NCBI GenBank assembly: GCA_947179485.1
Contig: OX359246.1
Location: forward strand, 19,468,001-19,532,000
Reading direction: 5' to 3'
DNA: 64,000 nucleotides
Origin: Allacma fusca
Taxonomy: Eukaryota > Arthropoda > Collembola > Symphypleona > Sminthuridae
The stretch's first letter is position 1; every line of letters begins with the position of its first letter. The notes under the pieces are model-generated. The model made no database searches. It was not told the origin of the DNA and was given only the letters and a program-made list of their open reading frames with translations. A program made the translations under genes and the position numbers. Positions 45,601-57,260 of this stretch are shown here, piece after piece.

Positions 45601-46535
45601 AGCAGGCTCTTGAGAAGGAGAATATGTATTCAATTATTCCATTTCGTTGCTAAAGAGGCAAAATGATCTTTGTATGTACAATAAAGCATGTGTATGAAGA
45701 CCATTTCGTCACTTAAACAACGATATGTAATTATTACACAAACGGGGATTAGTGGGAAACCTTTTATTGATAAAATGGCATCCGTCACTACAGAATCTCC
45801 TTCTGGAATAAGTTGCATTAATTTCGAGTGGAAACAGTCAGCATGTGAACTGAATTAATGCTTTTGGAAAGTGTTTCGTGGAATTGTTTTAAAATTATAC
45901 GAATTTTGAGATGCAATTGGTTCGTCAATATTACAAGAATCCCAATTTGTTTTGTTAACAAAATTTTTGTACTTCATATAGAACTATAGAACTCTAACCA
46001 GAACATTTTTTTTTTCAATGGACTCCCCTTCATTTCAATTTCATCTGGCATGTAAATAATGTACGTGTATTTGTATTAGTTTACAATTGACCTCCAAAGG
46101 TTTAAACTGTTGAATAGGTACTCCAACTAGGTCCATCTCAATCTCTGCCGTCGCAACATTATCCCCCTTTGACAATCTCGAAAACAATTAAACACAACAA
46201 GATCTTCAGCGACTTCTACGTCAAAGCATACATAATATACAATGTAATATTACTAAATATAAAGTCATAATTAAGCCCTGAAGATGGACACTGTTTGAGT
46301 TCGAAAGATTGGCAAATAAATTGATTCTAAGCAATATACGCGTATTCCAATTATTTCAACATGGTTGATACTAATAATATACATATATATAATCATTGCT
46401 GTCTCATGATATCGATGATTACCCGAAGATGAGATGTTTAAAATATGACCGGAAAAAATTAATTGAGAAAGAAAGAAGAGAGAGAAGAAAATAATTGACC
46501 AATGTCCGGAAGAAAACTATGGTGATCCCAGGGAT
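42650..46535. other. Inter-unit spacer with partial transposon ends
   Basis: No host gene recognised. At 42693-42760 sequence resembles the miniature element at 57120-57260. At 42784-42980 lies one end of a TE (cagtgcctgtcatggga followed by repeated gttccc words) with no partner. At about 44925-45060 there is another one-sided run of ggttcagtcc/gattcagtcc words. The stretch 43036-43520 is a dispersed repeat. Confidence 0.45.
43036..43520 (+). repeat. Dispersed repeat, copy 3 of 3
   Basis: Begins taaagttaaccacgtaagc and follows the same block order as 37560-38060, including cttacaatcatgca, gcccaagtaaatcaacg and gaaaaccagtttt. Confidence 0.55.
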
Positions 46536-46690
46536 ATTAGAAATGGGGAAAAGCACGAGTGTCCCAATATTTCCGCAATTGGAATACTAGATGGGTCTTT
46601 CTTAGCTTTCGAAAAGACATCAACTTTGGAGTTTCTACAATTTGTTACAAGTACCGTTGTCAACCTTCTTATTTTGCATCTTGTAACGTA
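46536..46690 (+). pseudogene. Remnant of a chemoreceptor-like exon 3
   Basis: About 155 bases still encode the end of the family exon 3 (NISAIGILDGSFLAFEKTST, then FVTSTVVNLLI). The 3' flank (cttacaataaattacag, then gtgtaaatttat) matches that of unit C. No exons 1 or 2 and no acceptor were found nearby. Confidence 0.7.
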
Positions 46691-46894
46691 TAACTTACAA
46701 TAAATTACAGTTTTTGGATTTCAAGACCAACAGTGTGTAAATTTATTTGTCATTATTGAGAAAAATGTCGGTTTCTCACCTAATATTTGCTAAAGGATTG
46801 TAGGAAATATTAGGGCTTCAAAGAGGCTATTAAGAATTTTGATACGTTGAGATTTGAGGGCATGAGCCAAAAAAGAGCAAGGATGGAAGAGGTT

Positions 46895-47520
46895 CTGCTT
46901 CATGAACAAAGATTGTCATGTTGCTATTTTCATAGGCGAACAAATATTCTCCCAACAATTCCGGACCGCTGAGTTTGTAATATATTGTATATGAATTCAT
47001 TTTATTTGAATATCGTGTTCCCAATAAATTGCTCTCTTGGAACATCAAAGTGTTTCAGTGTTAATAATTAGGTGTTTTCTAGTTTCAACTTTTGCTTACA
47101 TCTTTGATTCCGAAAATAGCACTTGTTTAATTAGGAAGACAATCCCCATAAATTTTACATAGCTCTACGATTTTGCTCTCTGATTTTTTAGCTCTACGAA
47201 AGATATTTGCAAACAACAGTCTGCCTATAAAACAATAACAACTCGGGAACTATAGATGCTTCAGTTCAATCCGCGTTGGTAAAGTCACCTTTAAGTTGGA
47301 GTCAGAATTTTGATTTGAATTCCAACGAAATCATCCGTTATTCACCAGTTCGATCGATCTCAACTTTAGATTTGTAAACTGAAAACGGAAGTGTAAAATT
47401 TTAAAATCTCAAAAGAAATCGATAAATATCTTCACAAAGTATTGAAAAACGGATGATTTTATTAGGACACATTGTGGAATTATCTTATATTTTCAATCCT
47501 TAACAGTTAGTTAACAATAT
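46895..47520 (+). repeat. Duplicated receptor upstream segment, copy 1
   Basis: Shares a long ordered set of blocks with 56435-57010 (ggaccgctgagtttgta, aacttttgcttacatc, gtcacctttaagttggag, ttttaaaatctcaaaa). Together with similarity around 47630-48193 and 57700-58331 this shows that units E and G descend from one duplicated module that included several kilobases of 5' flank. Confidence 0.6.
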
Positions 47521-48000
47521 GGTTGAGAAAACACTGCTAATAGTTGGTGAGAAAATAATGGAGGCTAAACTCAATGTAATTATAATTCATTATACAATAA
47601 TTACTTTGAATATATGACACACAAAGTGCTAGAAAATTCTACCATAACCACAATCGAGCCATTTTATTCTGATGAATGTCACTCTCGTGTTTGTAATTGA
47701 CATGAAAATTATAGTCAAGTTGCGTAAAGGCTTGAATCCTACAATTTAACTTGAGTGCAAATAGTTTTAATGAAAGGTAATTGTTTTTAAATATCTACAT
47801 TATTTTTAATTTAGAGGCTGATGTCCAAATTATTGTTTAATATTTTCATGGCCTTTTGGGCTTGTAAAAACTGGTTTTCATAAAATCCTGAAGGAAACTT
47901 TTAAATTTTCACCTGAATCGTGGTACTTAAAATTAGATACCAATAATTACACGTAATTAAAATAATTGTTTCATTGACTAACATGTATAATGTATGTTTT

Positions 48001-48120
48001 ATTCACCGACGTTTATAAGAACGAAACGTCCACTAGACCAGAACAAGCTCAAACAATTTCAATCATTAGCCATCACAGGAAGTGGATGGTATAACACTTG
48101 ATTCATTTAGCTTACTGACT
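48001..48120 (+). promoter_or_regulatory. Conserved upstream block of receptor unit E
   Basis: Same block as at 38757, with attcaccgacgttt, a tccactagacca core, tcacaggaagtggatgg, then a tataacac sequence and gattcatttag about 70-90 bases before the ATG. It is the best-preserved version and belongs to the only intact unit. Confidence 0.45.
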
Positions 48121-48193
48121 AACCGTTTACTAAAGCTGTTTTTAGAAAAGCATATAGTTGTTCTACTTTCAAACTTTGAGTAACTTAATCAAC

Positions 48194-49932
48194 ATGCTGA
48201 GCGTTTACGAAGTCCGGTGGAACCTTAGAAATCTAAAGGTTGCGTCATGGCTGTGTACTATTCCATTTGAGGTTGACCTAGAAACTGGGAAGCTGCTGTT
48301 AACCAAATATTCGTGGAAGCAGCGAGCTTTTTTACTTCAACTTATTTTTGTTCTGATGTGCACAATAATTTCAGGAGCGAGATATCCACAGGTGTATTTC
48401 ATTCAGGTGGGAGTGACCAATCCACTGGATGTAGCATTACACGGACTGTTACTCACTGTAAATATTACAGTATTATTACATACATTTCAACTTTTGAATT
48501 CAAATCCAGAACGTCTACTGCTTTTATTCAATGAGCTGTATGAAGGGATCGGTAAGAAAATAAACTTGAGACATAACTATGTTCATGTATTTAATTACGA
48601 ACACAAAAAAGCTCAGAATGTTTTAAACTCGAAACGTGCAAAATGCAAAAACTTTATTGCATTTGCAGCTCTGCTAGTAAGCTAAGTACAAGTAAACTGG
48701 TTATAGAAACAAAAATAATCTAAACTTTAGTAAAACTGTCATTCGACAAAAATAATTTATAGCTTAAATTTGACACTTTAATTTCAGAAGGAAAAATTAA
48801 CTTCAGATGGCGCCAGTATTCTATTCAAGAAGTATGCACAATTTTTATTGCCGTCTGTTTTAACTCATCTTGGATTCTCTTCTTGCTGGTTTTGATTCTA
48901 AGTAAGCCGTCCAGATCCTGTTTCATGGGTTCAACCCTTTCCGATAATAGTGTGGTGCAAATTGTAATATCCATGGCTGTTAAATTTCCCATGCGGTACT
49001 TCATCTCCACTCAACAAATGTTGTCGATCTTCATGCAGCTGTCCATGATTGAAAAGGCAAAATTTAAAATTAAATTGGAAATTCAACATATCGGGTAAGC
49101 ATCACTCAACAAAACTGTGTACACATTCCCTGAAGGTGTAATGCGAGGTCTCCACCAAATTATTTATTTTGATACGGAACAATAGGAATAAGGCCCAGAT
49201 TATACGCGGAAAGGCGCGACCACGTAATTTGGAATTTAGGGCCAAGGAAAAATTATTTAATGAGTCCCCCACCCCGCAGATCCATATATCCGAACAACAA
49301 AACTTTTTAAACGCTTCAAACAAATTGAATTTAAAACATTAATGTAACATTAATTCTTAATCTCTTATTAGGGTAACTATATGCATAAAGTAATATGCGA
49401 AATTAATTGAATAAGGCACCTTTACATATTATCGTTATTGTACTCACTCAGGGTCGCCCGTCTACTTAAATTCAAACAAACCCTAATCGCTGTAGTGAGA
49501 GCATGCAGACGTATTCAACTAAATATTCAGTTGTACAATCAAGGCATTGCAATGGAACACTTCTTGGTTAAAATAAATTGTATAAATGGAGTCGTTTCCT
49601 TGACGTTTTGTGGCCTGAGACTCATTCACAGTTACCCAGTAGATGGAATTTGTTTGCTAATGATTGGGATATACAATAGTATCTTTTTCTGTTCCATTTA
49701 CGGCCAAGCCTTTATTATACCTGACTTATTGAATGAGCTGAAGAAAGATATATTGACGATTTCGGTGAGTAGTGGAGATGGTCAAAGGCACGAGCTCGTC
49801 AAGAGAAATATTTCTGCAATACGGAACACGGGACTATTAGTTGGATCCTTCCGGGCTTTTGAAAGGACATCGACTCCTGAGTTTCTTCATTTTGTTGCAG
49901 ACAACGTTGTCAACCTGCTTATCGCGTTTTGA
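48194..49932 (+). CDS. Intact chemoreceptor-like seven-helix protein (unit E)
   Basis: Three exons (48194-48551, 48788-49094, 49452-49932) join in phases 1 and 2 to 381 residues. All splice sites are GT-AG. The ATG at 48194 starts MLSVYEVRWNL and is conserved in every unit. About seven hydrophobic segments are visible: FLLQLIFVLMCTIIS and LLLTVNITVLLHTFQLL (exon 1); FIAVCFNSSWILFLLVLIL and VVQIVISMAVKF (exon 2); NGVVSLTFCGL, GICLLMIGIYNSIFFCSIYG and HFVADNVVNLLIAF (exon 3). Length, helix number and the C-terminal block KRNISAIRNTGLLVGSFRAF before the last helix resemble arthropod gustatory/odorant-receptor-type channels. The identification rests on architecture and on the tandem array, and the ligand is unknown. 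It is the one undamaged member of a cluster of at least seven units and remnants. Confidence 0.75.
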
Positions 49933-50352
49933 ATCTAATTCCTTGAAATTACAACTTGCAAAAATTATTGAGACCGACGGTTTGAATTTATAAAGAGAAT
50001 ATGTTAAATTGGTTACACATTTTTATAGGGTAACCATGGCTTATGAAATGAACTTTATCTGTAACGACACATCACCACTAAATATCGTTTTTATACTCGG
50101 GAATGTCACTAATTTTGTTTGTACTTGGACCCTCGCAAAATTTCCTTATATATAGATACATATGTTGCTCGCTCGCCGTAGTCTTTTGACGTGAAATAAA
50201 CGTGTTACGGTTACGTATAAGTTTTTTAAGTAAATACACACAAAATATTCGGCTCACTGGTTGCCGACTTCAAATTTTATTTTATTTATTTCGTGGTGAT
50301 GCTGTATTCAAATACTTTATTTTAAAATTCTGCATGGCTTTGGGTAGTAAAC
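49933..50352. other. Convergent spacer
   Basis: Short non-coding stretch between the 3' ends of unit E and the minus-strand receptor gene. Confidence 0.5.
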
Positions 50353-51565
50353 CTACAACATCAGTAGGCAGACAATGTTCTCAATAATTGTCGACACTGT
50401 TGTTAACACCAAACCCTCATCCGCATAGTACTGCTGCCCCACGTAGACTCGAACTGGAACAAATGATATCAGGGTCTTTCTGAACCAGATGTTACTCGAG
50501 ATTAAATTCCATGAGGCTAAAACCTGTGTGGAATTTCGACTAAACCCAGCCAAGAGAGGGAAGACGGTCAATATCAGTATAATTGCACCGGAGGCTCCAA
50601 CAAAAAATGTAAGAGCAACTACTCCTTCGAATCTAATTGCTCCATACGAAGTGTAGATTGCAATTGCCATTATACACCATTGGAAACTTGGTAGCATAAC
50701 TGGGCTAACGAAAGGCCCCAATACTTTCTGCAAAACTTGAAATTCCCGGTAAACCTTCGTAAATTCTGATGGAGAACCCAGTGGGTTTTTGAGCCATCGG
50801 TCTGGAACCAGCTGGTTTAAAATTTCAGGTCCATAAAAAAACCAGGGAATCAACGCAAGGGCAACGATCAGGGCAGTTCCCATACATGTCAGATGAATAT
50901 GAAGTAGGAAAATTGCTTGCATGATGTAAATACCCCATGACAGATTTCTTGGATGTTGAGCGAGCGATATGAAGTAAACCGGACTATGGGGAATTACGAA
51001 TACCACAACAGTGCTGACCACAGATATAATTATGCCGTCGTAGTAAATTAACTGCACTAGAACACTACATTTATCAAGATGTCGAGAGGAATTTGTTCCC
51101 CTTTCCTGGACAAATTTTTCTGTTAAAAACAAAGGACTGTGTAATCATAACCATTGATTAATCTACAGATATTTCTGGAGTATTTGTATTTAAATTAAAA
51201 GTAGTACCATGATAAGTTTTCGAGAATACATGAAGGGCTTGTAGCAATGCTGGAAATTCTTTGCATGAACGCAGTAGAACAAAACGAAATGATAAAATAA
51301 GGAGATATGCAGATATATGCACGATCAAACAAGCCTGGTAGAATATAAAATTTTCATCGGTTTCCAAAAATGCAAGGCGTGCACATAAAAATATTTCTAA
51401 AAGAGCTAATTCCAAAACAGTTAAGTGCGAAAGAAAATTGCCAGTGGTTGATTTAATGGAGGCAAACATTTGCTCTTTCGGATTCCATTGGAAAGGACTA
51501 CAGTACAAGTAACTACTCAAAGAAAATGCTTTGTGCATGTATTTTGTCACCCTGGCACAGTACAT
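50353..51565 (-). CDS. Divergent chemoreceptor-like seven-helix protein, intact
   Basis: Two exons on the minus strand (51565-51208 and 51119-50353) join in phase 1 to 374 residues. The first exon is 358 nt, exactly the length and end phase of exon 1 in the tandem units, which supports common descent despite low identity. The donor is catg|gtacta, and the acceptor follows tttttaac. Hydrophobic segments are clear (for example LSHLTVLELALLEIFLC, IIISVVSTVVVFVI, ALIVALALIPWFF, VVALTFFVGASGAIILILTV). The last segment follows PVRVYVGQQYYADEGLVLTT and ends IIENIVCLLML, typical of a receptor C-terminus. The later introns of the tandem units are absent. Likely a gustatory-type receptor; ligand unknown. 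It is convergent with unit E. Confidence 0.75.
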
Positions 51566-51852
51566 TTTCGTCCTGCGTGGTTAGTAGGTCTTTCAGTAAC
51601 TACTGTACTTACAAAATATCACTCATGTCTGTAATGCAAACTATAAACTGGTTTAGAAATGACGGAGATATTTAATTCCCTCGTCTGTGATATGATTATT
51701 TTCGGTTTCCGTGCCTTCGTTAGCCAGACTTGCATTATCGTATGTGGGTACAATACTGAGCAAAACGAAGATTTAACACATCAAGTGTTATAACCAAATC
51801 GATGACCTGAAATTTATAGTAAGTAAATGTTGTAAAGTTACTCCAATTGCCT

Positions 51853-52290
51853 TTTAACTGACACCTGTAAATTAAAGTTAAGAATCCTACGATTTAGATT
51901 CAATGTAAATGATTTTAATCAAAGATTATTTTTTTTAAATACCCACATATTTTTTAATTTAGAGCCACATTATATATAAATGTAATGTAATTAAGTACTT
52001 AAAGTAATTGTTGACTATTATGTGTAACGTATATGTTATTCATCGATGTTTACTATTACGTAACAGCCATCTTTTTAACTGACACCTGTAAATTAAAGTT
52101 AAGAATCCTACGATTTACGTTCAATGTAAATAGTTTTAATGAAAGAATATTTTTTTTAAATACCCACATTATTTTTAATTTAGAGCCACATTATATATAA
52201 GTAATATAAATTAATTAAGTACTTAAAGTCTTTGTTGACTCTTATGTGTAACGTAAATGTTATTCATCGATGTTTACTAGTACGTAACAT
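51853..52290 (+). repeat. Tandem duplication of about 220 bp
   Basis: Copies at 51853-52068 and 52073-52290 both start tgacacctgtaaatt, contain agaatcctacgattta and atacccacat, and end with cgatgtttacta and tacgtaaca. The sequence is the receptor upstream module, so this is a local duplication of the promoter region of remnant F. Confidence 0.75.
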
Positions 52291-52380
52291 CAACTAGAGC
52301 CGAACAAACTGTTCTCAGCCATTCGCAATCACAGGAAGTGGATGGTACAAAACACTCGGTTCATTCACTTTACTGATTAA
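52262..52380 (+). promoter_or_regulatory. Conserved upstream block of remnant F
   Basis: Same block as in units D, E and G (attcatcgatgttt, then tcacaggaagtggatggta, then ggttcattcactttactga). It is preserved although the gene it served is destroyed. Confidence 0.4.
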
Positions 52381-52434
52381 TTCCGCACTTACTGTAAACT
52401 AGCTGTTGTTGGAAAACGAAATAACTTGATCAAC

Positions 52435-52545
52435 ATGCTGAGCCGTTGGAACCTGAGGAATATAAGTGTAGTTTCATGGATGGATGTGTACTATCCCATT
52501 TCAGGTTAACCTAGAAACCGGGAAACTGATCAATGAACTTTGTAC
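52435..52545 (+). pseudogene. Remnant F: internally deleted receptor exon 1
   Basis: Starts at the conserved ATG (atgctgagc). It has lost the bases for residues 4-7, carries an extra atgg near 52477 that shifts the frame, and jumps from the gaaactgatc position to the caatgaactt near the exon end, so about 230 bases with both membrane segments are gone. No exon 2 or 3 follows. Confidence 0.72.
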
Positions 52546-52769
52546 ATTGTGTAATAAAGAATCAAAATCGTGGTTCCATTTTTTCATGGAATTTAAATCT
52601 CCACAAAGTCCCAAGCAACAACTATTTAGCTTCTTCATGGAAAACAGGAACAGGTTGAAAGTTTTTGAAGAACTTTCATGTACTTCAGATGATTACCTAC
52701 TAAATAACATTTGCAAATTTTTATTTGAAATTTGGAAAAACTCCATGTAAATAATTATAAATAAGTACA

Positions 52770-53130
52770 TATCGTCGCTGAATAGGCAAAATGGACTAAG
52801 TGCAATTTCGACTAGAAGCAAAATGGTCTACATGCCTTTTTCCTTAAAGGCAAAACGGAATAGTTGCAAGCTTTCCTGAAAGCAAAATGAACTACATGCA
52901 GTTTTCACTAAAAGCAAAATGGTCTACATGCGTGTATACTTAATGGCAATTCTGCTTTAAAGCAAAATTGTATGTAGACCATTTTGCTTTTAGACGAAAT
53001 TGCACTTAGTCCATTTTGCTTTTAAAACTTGATGCATGTATTCCTTTTTGCATTTAGTAAAACTGCATGTAGACCATTTTGATTTTAATCGAAAATGCAC
53101 TTATTCCATTTTGCCACTTCAGCGACGATA
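52770..53130. mobile_element. Fold-back element built from a repeated 'gcaaaatggtctacatgc' word
   Basis: Terminal sequences tatcgtcgctgaa and ttcagcgacgata are inverted copies. The left half carries about five forward copies of a word such as gcaaaatggtctacatgc or gcaaaatggactaagtgc spaced roughly every 30 bases; the right half carries the complements (atgtagaccattttgc, gcacttagtccattttgc). There is no coding frame. A target duplication is not obvious. Transcription would give a long imperfect hairpin. Confidence 0.65.
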
Positions 53131-53148
53131 TACTACTTATATATAATT

Positions 53149-53205
53149 AACCCTTTAGATCGGGTGCATAATGTTCATTGGCACATGCACCCGATCTAAA
53201 GGGTT
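53149..53205. repeat. Perfect hairpin, possibly a minimal piggyBac-like element
   Basis: Perfect 20-base arms (aaccctttagatcgggtgca and its complement) enclose a 17-base loop. The left flank gives TTAA directly before CCCTTTAGATC; the right flank reads TTCA. TTAA next to a CCCT-type terminus is the piggyBac pattern, so this may be a tiny derivative. A structured RNA is the alternative. Confidence 0.45.
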
Positions 53206-53348
53206 CAACGGCGGATCTGTAAAACATGATATGTAAAATTACATGATAATGTAAAACTGTAATTGTATAGGCACAATAAATGTATACATACATATTTAGT
53301 AATTTAGTAATTTTTCATGTGTAGTTACTTTTTTGTCGTCACAGAACA

Positions 53349-53557
53349 CCAAGAATTCCGTTACAGATGGAGTTAGTAATGAGCACGGTAAGATGGCTGA
53401 CATTCCCAACTCAGATGTTCAGAAACCAACCGAGTTAAGAGAGGGAGCCAAAGAGGAAGCGGTACCAACTGACAAGGAAGAAGGTTCATCTATAAATAAA
53501 TTGTGTAATGCCTCTGGCTATGGAATTACCCGGAACGCTGGAGGATTTGGAGAGAGG
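53349..53557 (+). CDS. Possible orphan coding exon, unrecognised
   Basis: An open stretch between a good acceptor (tttttgtcgtcacag) and a strong donor (gtacgtta) encodes about 69 residues rich in Glu, Lys and Ser (ADIPNSDVQKPTELREGAKE). The composition is more protein-like than the surroundings. No neighbouring exon was found; it may be a captured fragment of another gene. Confidence 0.28.
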
Positions 53558-53589
53558 GTACGTTATAGGAACTGCTATATCGTTGAGGA

Positions 53590-53900
53590 CCAAGGGTGTC
53601 AAGCTAAGTACAAGTAACTACTCAAAGAAAATGCTTTGTGCATGTATTTTGTTACGCGTGTAGAGTACATTTTCGTCTTGTGGTTAGAAGGTCTTTTAGT
53701 ACCTGATGTACTTACAAAATATCACTCAAGTTTGTAATGCAAGCTATAAACTGGTTTAGAAATGATGGAGATATTGAATTCCCTCGGCTGGGATATGATT
53801 ATTTTCTGTTTCCGTGCCTTTGTTAGCCAGACATGCATTAGCGTAGGGGCGTTCAATACTGAGCGAAAAGGAATTTTAATATGTCAAGTGTTGAAACTAA
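53590..53900 (-). pseudogene. Duplicated 5' end of the minus-strand receptor gene
   Basis: About 310 bases repeat the sequence 51515-51840 with small changes. On the minus strand they include the start codon and first 21 codons of the receptor at 50353-51565 (YSTRVTKYMHKAFSLSSYLY, against YCARVTKYMHKAFSLSSYLY) plus the upstream region. Beyond codon 21 the similarity ends, so it is a truncated copy. Confidence 0.75.
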
Positions 53901-56434
53901 AACGATGACATAAAATGTTTCCGCGTAATATTTGTTGGCGTTGTTACTTGACTTGTGGTGCAGGGTTTTCAAAATCAATACGCAGTAAATATTAAATGTG
54001 GTCTTTAATGCTGCCAGATATGTTAGTACATTAACTAGTATTTGGCATGACAGTGTGTCACAATATAAGTATCATATGAACGTATCCTGAAACGGATTTG
54101 CCTAAAGTTAATATAAGTACTAAGGAAATAATGTAATGAGAGAATATAGGAAACTACTGCATAACTCAGGGTCGGTATTAAGAACTTGAAGCGATAACAA
54201 GCCAGATTCAGAAACGTTAAACGTACAAGGAGAAGTTTAAATATTCAATCACGTTTTGTGTGTAACTTTATATGTTATTCAAATATCATTACACTACCTA
54301 AGTGTCGGATCGACAGTGTGACAGCCCGCTGGTCTATAATCCGGATTCTGTGACTCAAATCCATGGTCTCAAAAGTTGTTTGTTACGCTACGTATATTAA
54401 GGTGAGTTATGGTTTCAGACATAAACATTAGATTTGGTCTCGCAAGACATCCCAATAAGTGTTAGCTCATTGAAAACGTGTTCAATTAAGGTGCTCTCCA
54501 GTTAAAGTCATTTAACCCGAATTTTTTAATCCTATTCGATGTTTTGGTCCAATATTTAAATTTTTAAATTTTCTGAAAAGAATGTCCCTTTTTTGGCGGG
54601 AAAAAAATTATGAGATTTGCACCCCTTCCACGACAAACTTTAGTTGGTTTTAAATAATTTTAAACATTTGAAGTTCATGCCAACTGGTGTTAAAAATTTC
54701 GAAAAACGGATTTTAGAGCAAATTAACGTTCCCCTGTATCGCCATCAAAGCAACTTATGTATGTATGTATAATTATACTCTACAAGCTAAAATAACGCCA
54801 ATCAAAATTTCGGCTAGGATTTCGAAGTTTTGACGGGATAATCAAATGCATTTAAAAAGTGAAATTCATTTTCGTTGGTCTTCAAAATTTTGAAGAAATA
54901 TGCTTCGGGAGCTATTGTGCAATTTTAAAAATTCCCACTTGAATTTTGCAACTTATAATCAATAACATTGCATGAAAGGATTTTGATTTGATTTAAACAC
55001 TAAAATGAATTGAACCGACATGTTTGACTGGTTGTAAAAAAAATCATATGTTTTGCAGTGAATTGACATATTAATAAAATTTTAGCTTTTTTGGCTGAGC
55101 GGATATCATCAGAGTCTTGACCTCAGACCAAATGAATATCCCGTTATGAATTTTACAAATTAATTTTCAAAAACTTAATTTACAGATAAGTTAATTTTTT
55201 CTCAAATCATTGAAACAACATCTCATGAAATCCGAAAGTGTGTAATAGGCTTTGACTAGGATGTCGTGTCTAGAAGTAATTACCTGTAGGAGTGCCAATG
55301 TTAACAGAATGATACCTTTTGGTACAAACATGGACGATACTCCTTTCAAGTCTAAACTAAAATAACCAGGACGTCTCAGTCGACGCACCAGCTATTTCTT
55401 GCGGAAATAACACTACAAATTTTAAACCGTAATTTCCCAATAGGCACTCACCAATTCATAAATTTTCCTTGGATGGGATGGCTTCAAGGAAAATTATGTT
55501 ATTTCTAAAGGGGTCTTCATTGTTGACCTCTCAGGCATCAGGCTTGCATATTTGGGTTGGAATGTAATACAAATGGAAATGTGGGCAAGTTCAAAAAAAT
55601 AAATCATTAAATATTTACCAGCAACATTCTTGGAAACGTGACACGTTTGGAAACTTGGCCATTGATTTTTTACGCAAATACGTCGACACTCTATTATGTG
55701 GCCAGGACGGGAAGGGGATATCCATATAATAGTTCTAAGGCTTCAAGGGCATTGAATATAACGCTTAAAATTTAATGTACGTCTTTCTGCTTTTGTGGTC
55801 ATCGTAATCAGTGGGTGTCAAGAAACGACTACCCCCATCTTGCCAATATAAGCAGCAACAGTAGAAAATATTAAAATCCCCCTTGATTTAGGGAACCGTT
55901 TTCCGGATTTTTTAAAATCGGTTTCATCCCATGATAGAAAAAAGGAAATGTTAAATTGTAAATTCTATCCATTCACGTTGTTTCACATTAACAGTTCCAG
56001 AAACCCCAATGCTTTACTTACAACTTTTAATTTAAAAGACTAATTTTAAAGGATAATCTCAAAAATTTAAATAAGTTCAGTACTCGCTGTCGTCAGGAAC
56101 TTTCGTAAAATAAATTACGTAAGCATATTCCCGGTACACAAAAGCAATTCTGCAGTAATAATGGAGAAAACAGGTTTAAAAAAGTGTGGACCCAAATACA
56201 ACCGGTCCTTACATAAGTTTACAAGAATATTCGACACCAGAATAACTAGATACCAAAACAATTAAGATAAGGATGTACCAAATTCAAAAGTGAAGGAAAA
56301 CTTACTTAGTGTTGAACTCTATAAAGCTATAGATACATGCTACCCATAAATATCACAATTCTATGGTTAGATGTAAATTTTTAAAATAAATTAACACAAC
56401 TATTGCAGTTTAAGCTACTACAATTTGACCACAA
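53901..56434. other. No gene recognised
   Basis: AT-rich spacer. A stretch near 54301-54360 vaguely recalls tRNA-derived sequence but does not fold as a tRNA by inspection. A minus-strand frame at 55191-55388 has one hydrophobic run only. Confidence 0.4.
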
Positions 56435-57010
56435 CTATTCCGGACTACTGAGTTTGTAGTAAAGCGAATTGTATAGAGATTCATTTGAGTTTAATATCGT
56501 GTACCCAATTTAAAAATTTCGTTCCTATGACTTCAAATTGTTTGACAGAATTTATGATTTGGCTTAAATTTAAAGAATATGTAAAACGAATATTTCTTTG
56601 TTTTAACTTTTGCTTATATCTCGGATTCCGGAAACCCAATTTTTGTGCATTAGAAATATGATATAGACCAAAATAAATCCCCATAAAGTTTGGTACGAAT
56701 TCAGCGTTACACGTTATACATTTGCAAACACCAGAATGCCCATAAAAAATGGTAGCGTTAGAATCTATAGATGCTTCTGTTCAATCTGCCTTGGTCATGT
56801 CACCTTTAAGTTGGAGTAAGAATTCCAATTTGAATTCCAATGAAATCACCCATTAGTCGCCAGTTGGATCTCAAATTTCGTAGTAAACTGAAAACTCAAG
56901 GGTTAAATTTTAAAATCTCAAAATAAAATAGAAAACGCATAGTTTTAATGAGCCACACAGTCAAATTATCTTACTTTCTCAATCTTTAATTTATTACTGT
57001 ATTAGTTTTG
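56435..57010 (+). repeat. Duplicated receptor upstream segment, copy 2
   Basis: Partner of 46895-47520, see that entry. Here it forms the far 5' flank of unit G. Confidence 0.6.
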
Positions 57011-57119
57011 GGAAGTGTTCTTATTTGCATAGTTCCTTGAATAAAATAAGCAGAAATTTTTATGAAGTAGCCATGCAATATGAAAATAATTAATGTTTAC
57101 AAACACACATATTTACAGT

Positions 57120-57260
57120 CAGGGGTGGATTATTAAAATAATTCTTTCCCTGACCATAACGCTCAAAATAGATTTGTTTGCCTTTACGCATGCAATCTGA
57201 GGGCCTTAGTTGATATGTTTTTACCCTGCCAGGGTGGGCCCCTCAGTAAATCCACCCTTG
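57120..57260. mobile_element. Short hAT-like miniature element
   Basis: Ends caggggtggatt and aaatccacccttg are inverted copies. Flanks tttacagt (57112-57119) and tttacatt (57261-57268) match at seven of eight positions. The 141-bp interior includes tttttaccctgccaggg. Related pieces occur at 42693-42760 and, as 'ccagggtaaa...gaccctgag', in intron 2 of units A and D. Confidence 0.65.

Noticed and set aside
54301-54360. Possible tRNA gene or tRNA-derived SINE
   Set aside because: The stretch does not fold into a cloverleaf by inspection and lacks convincing A and B boxes.
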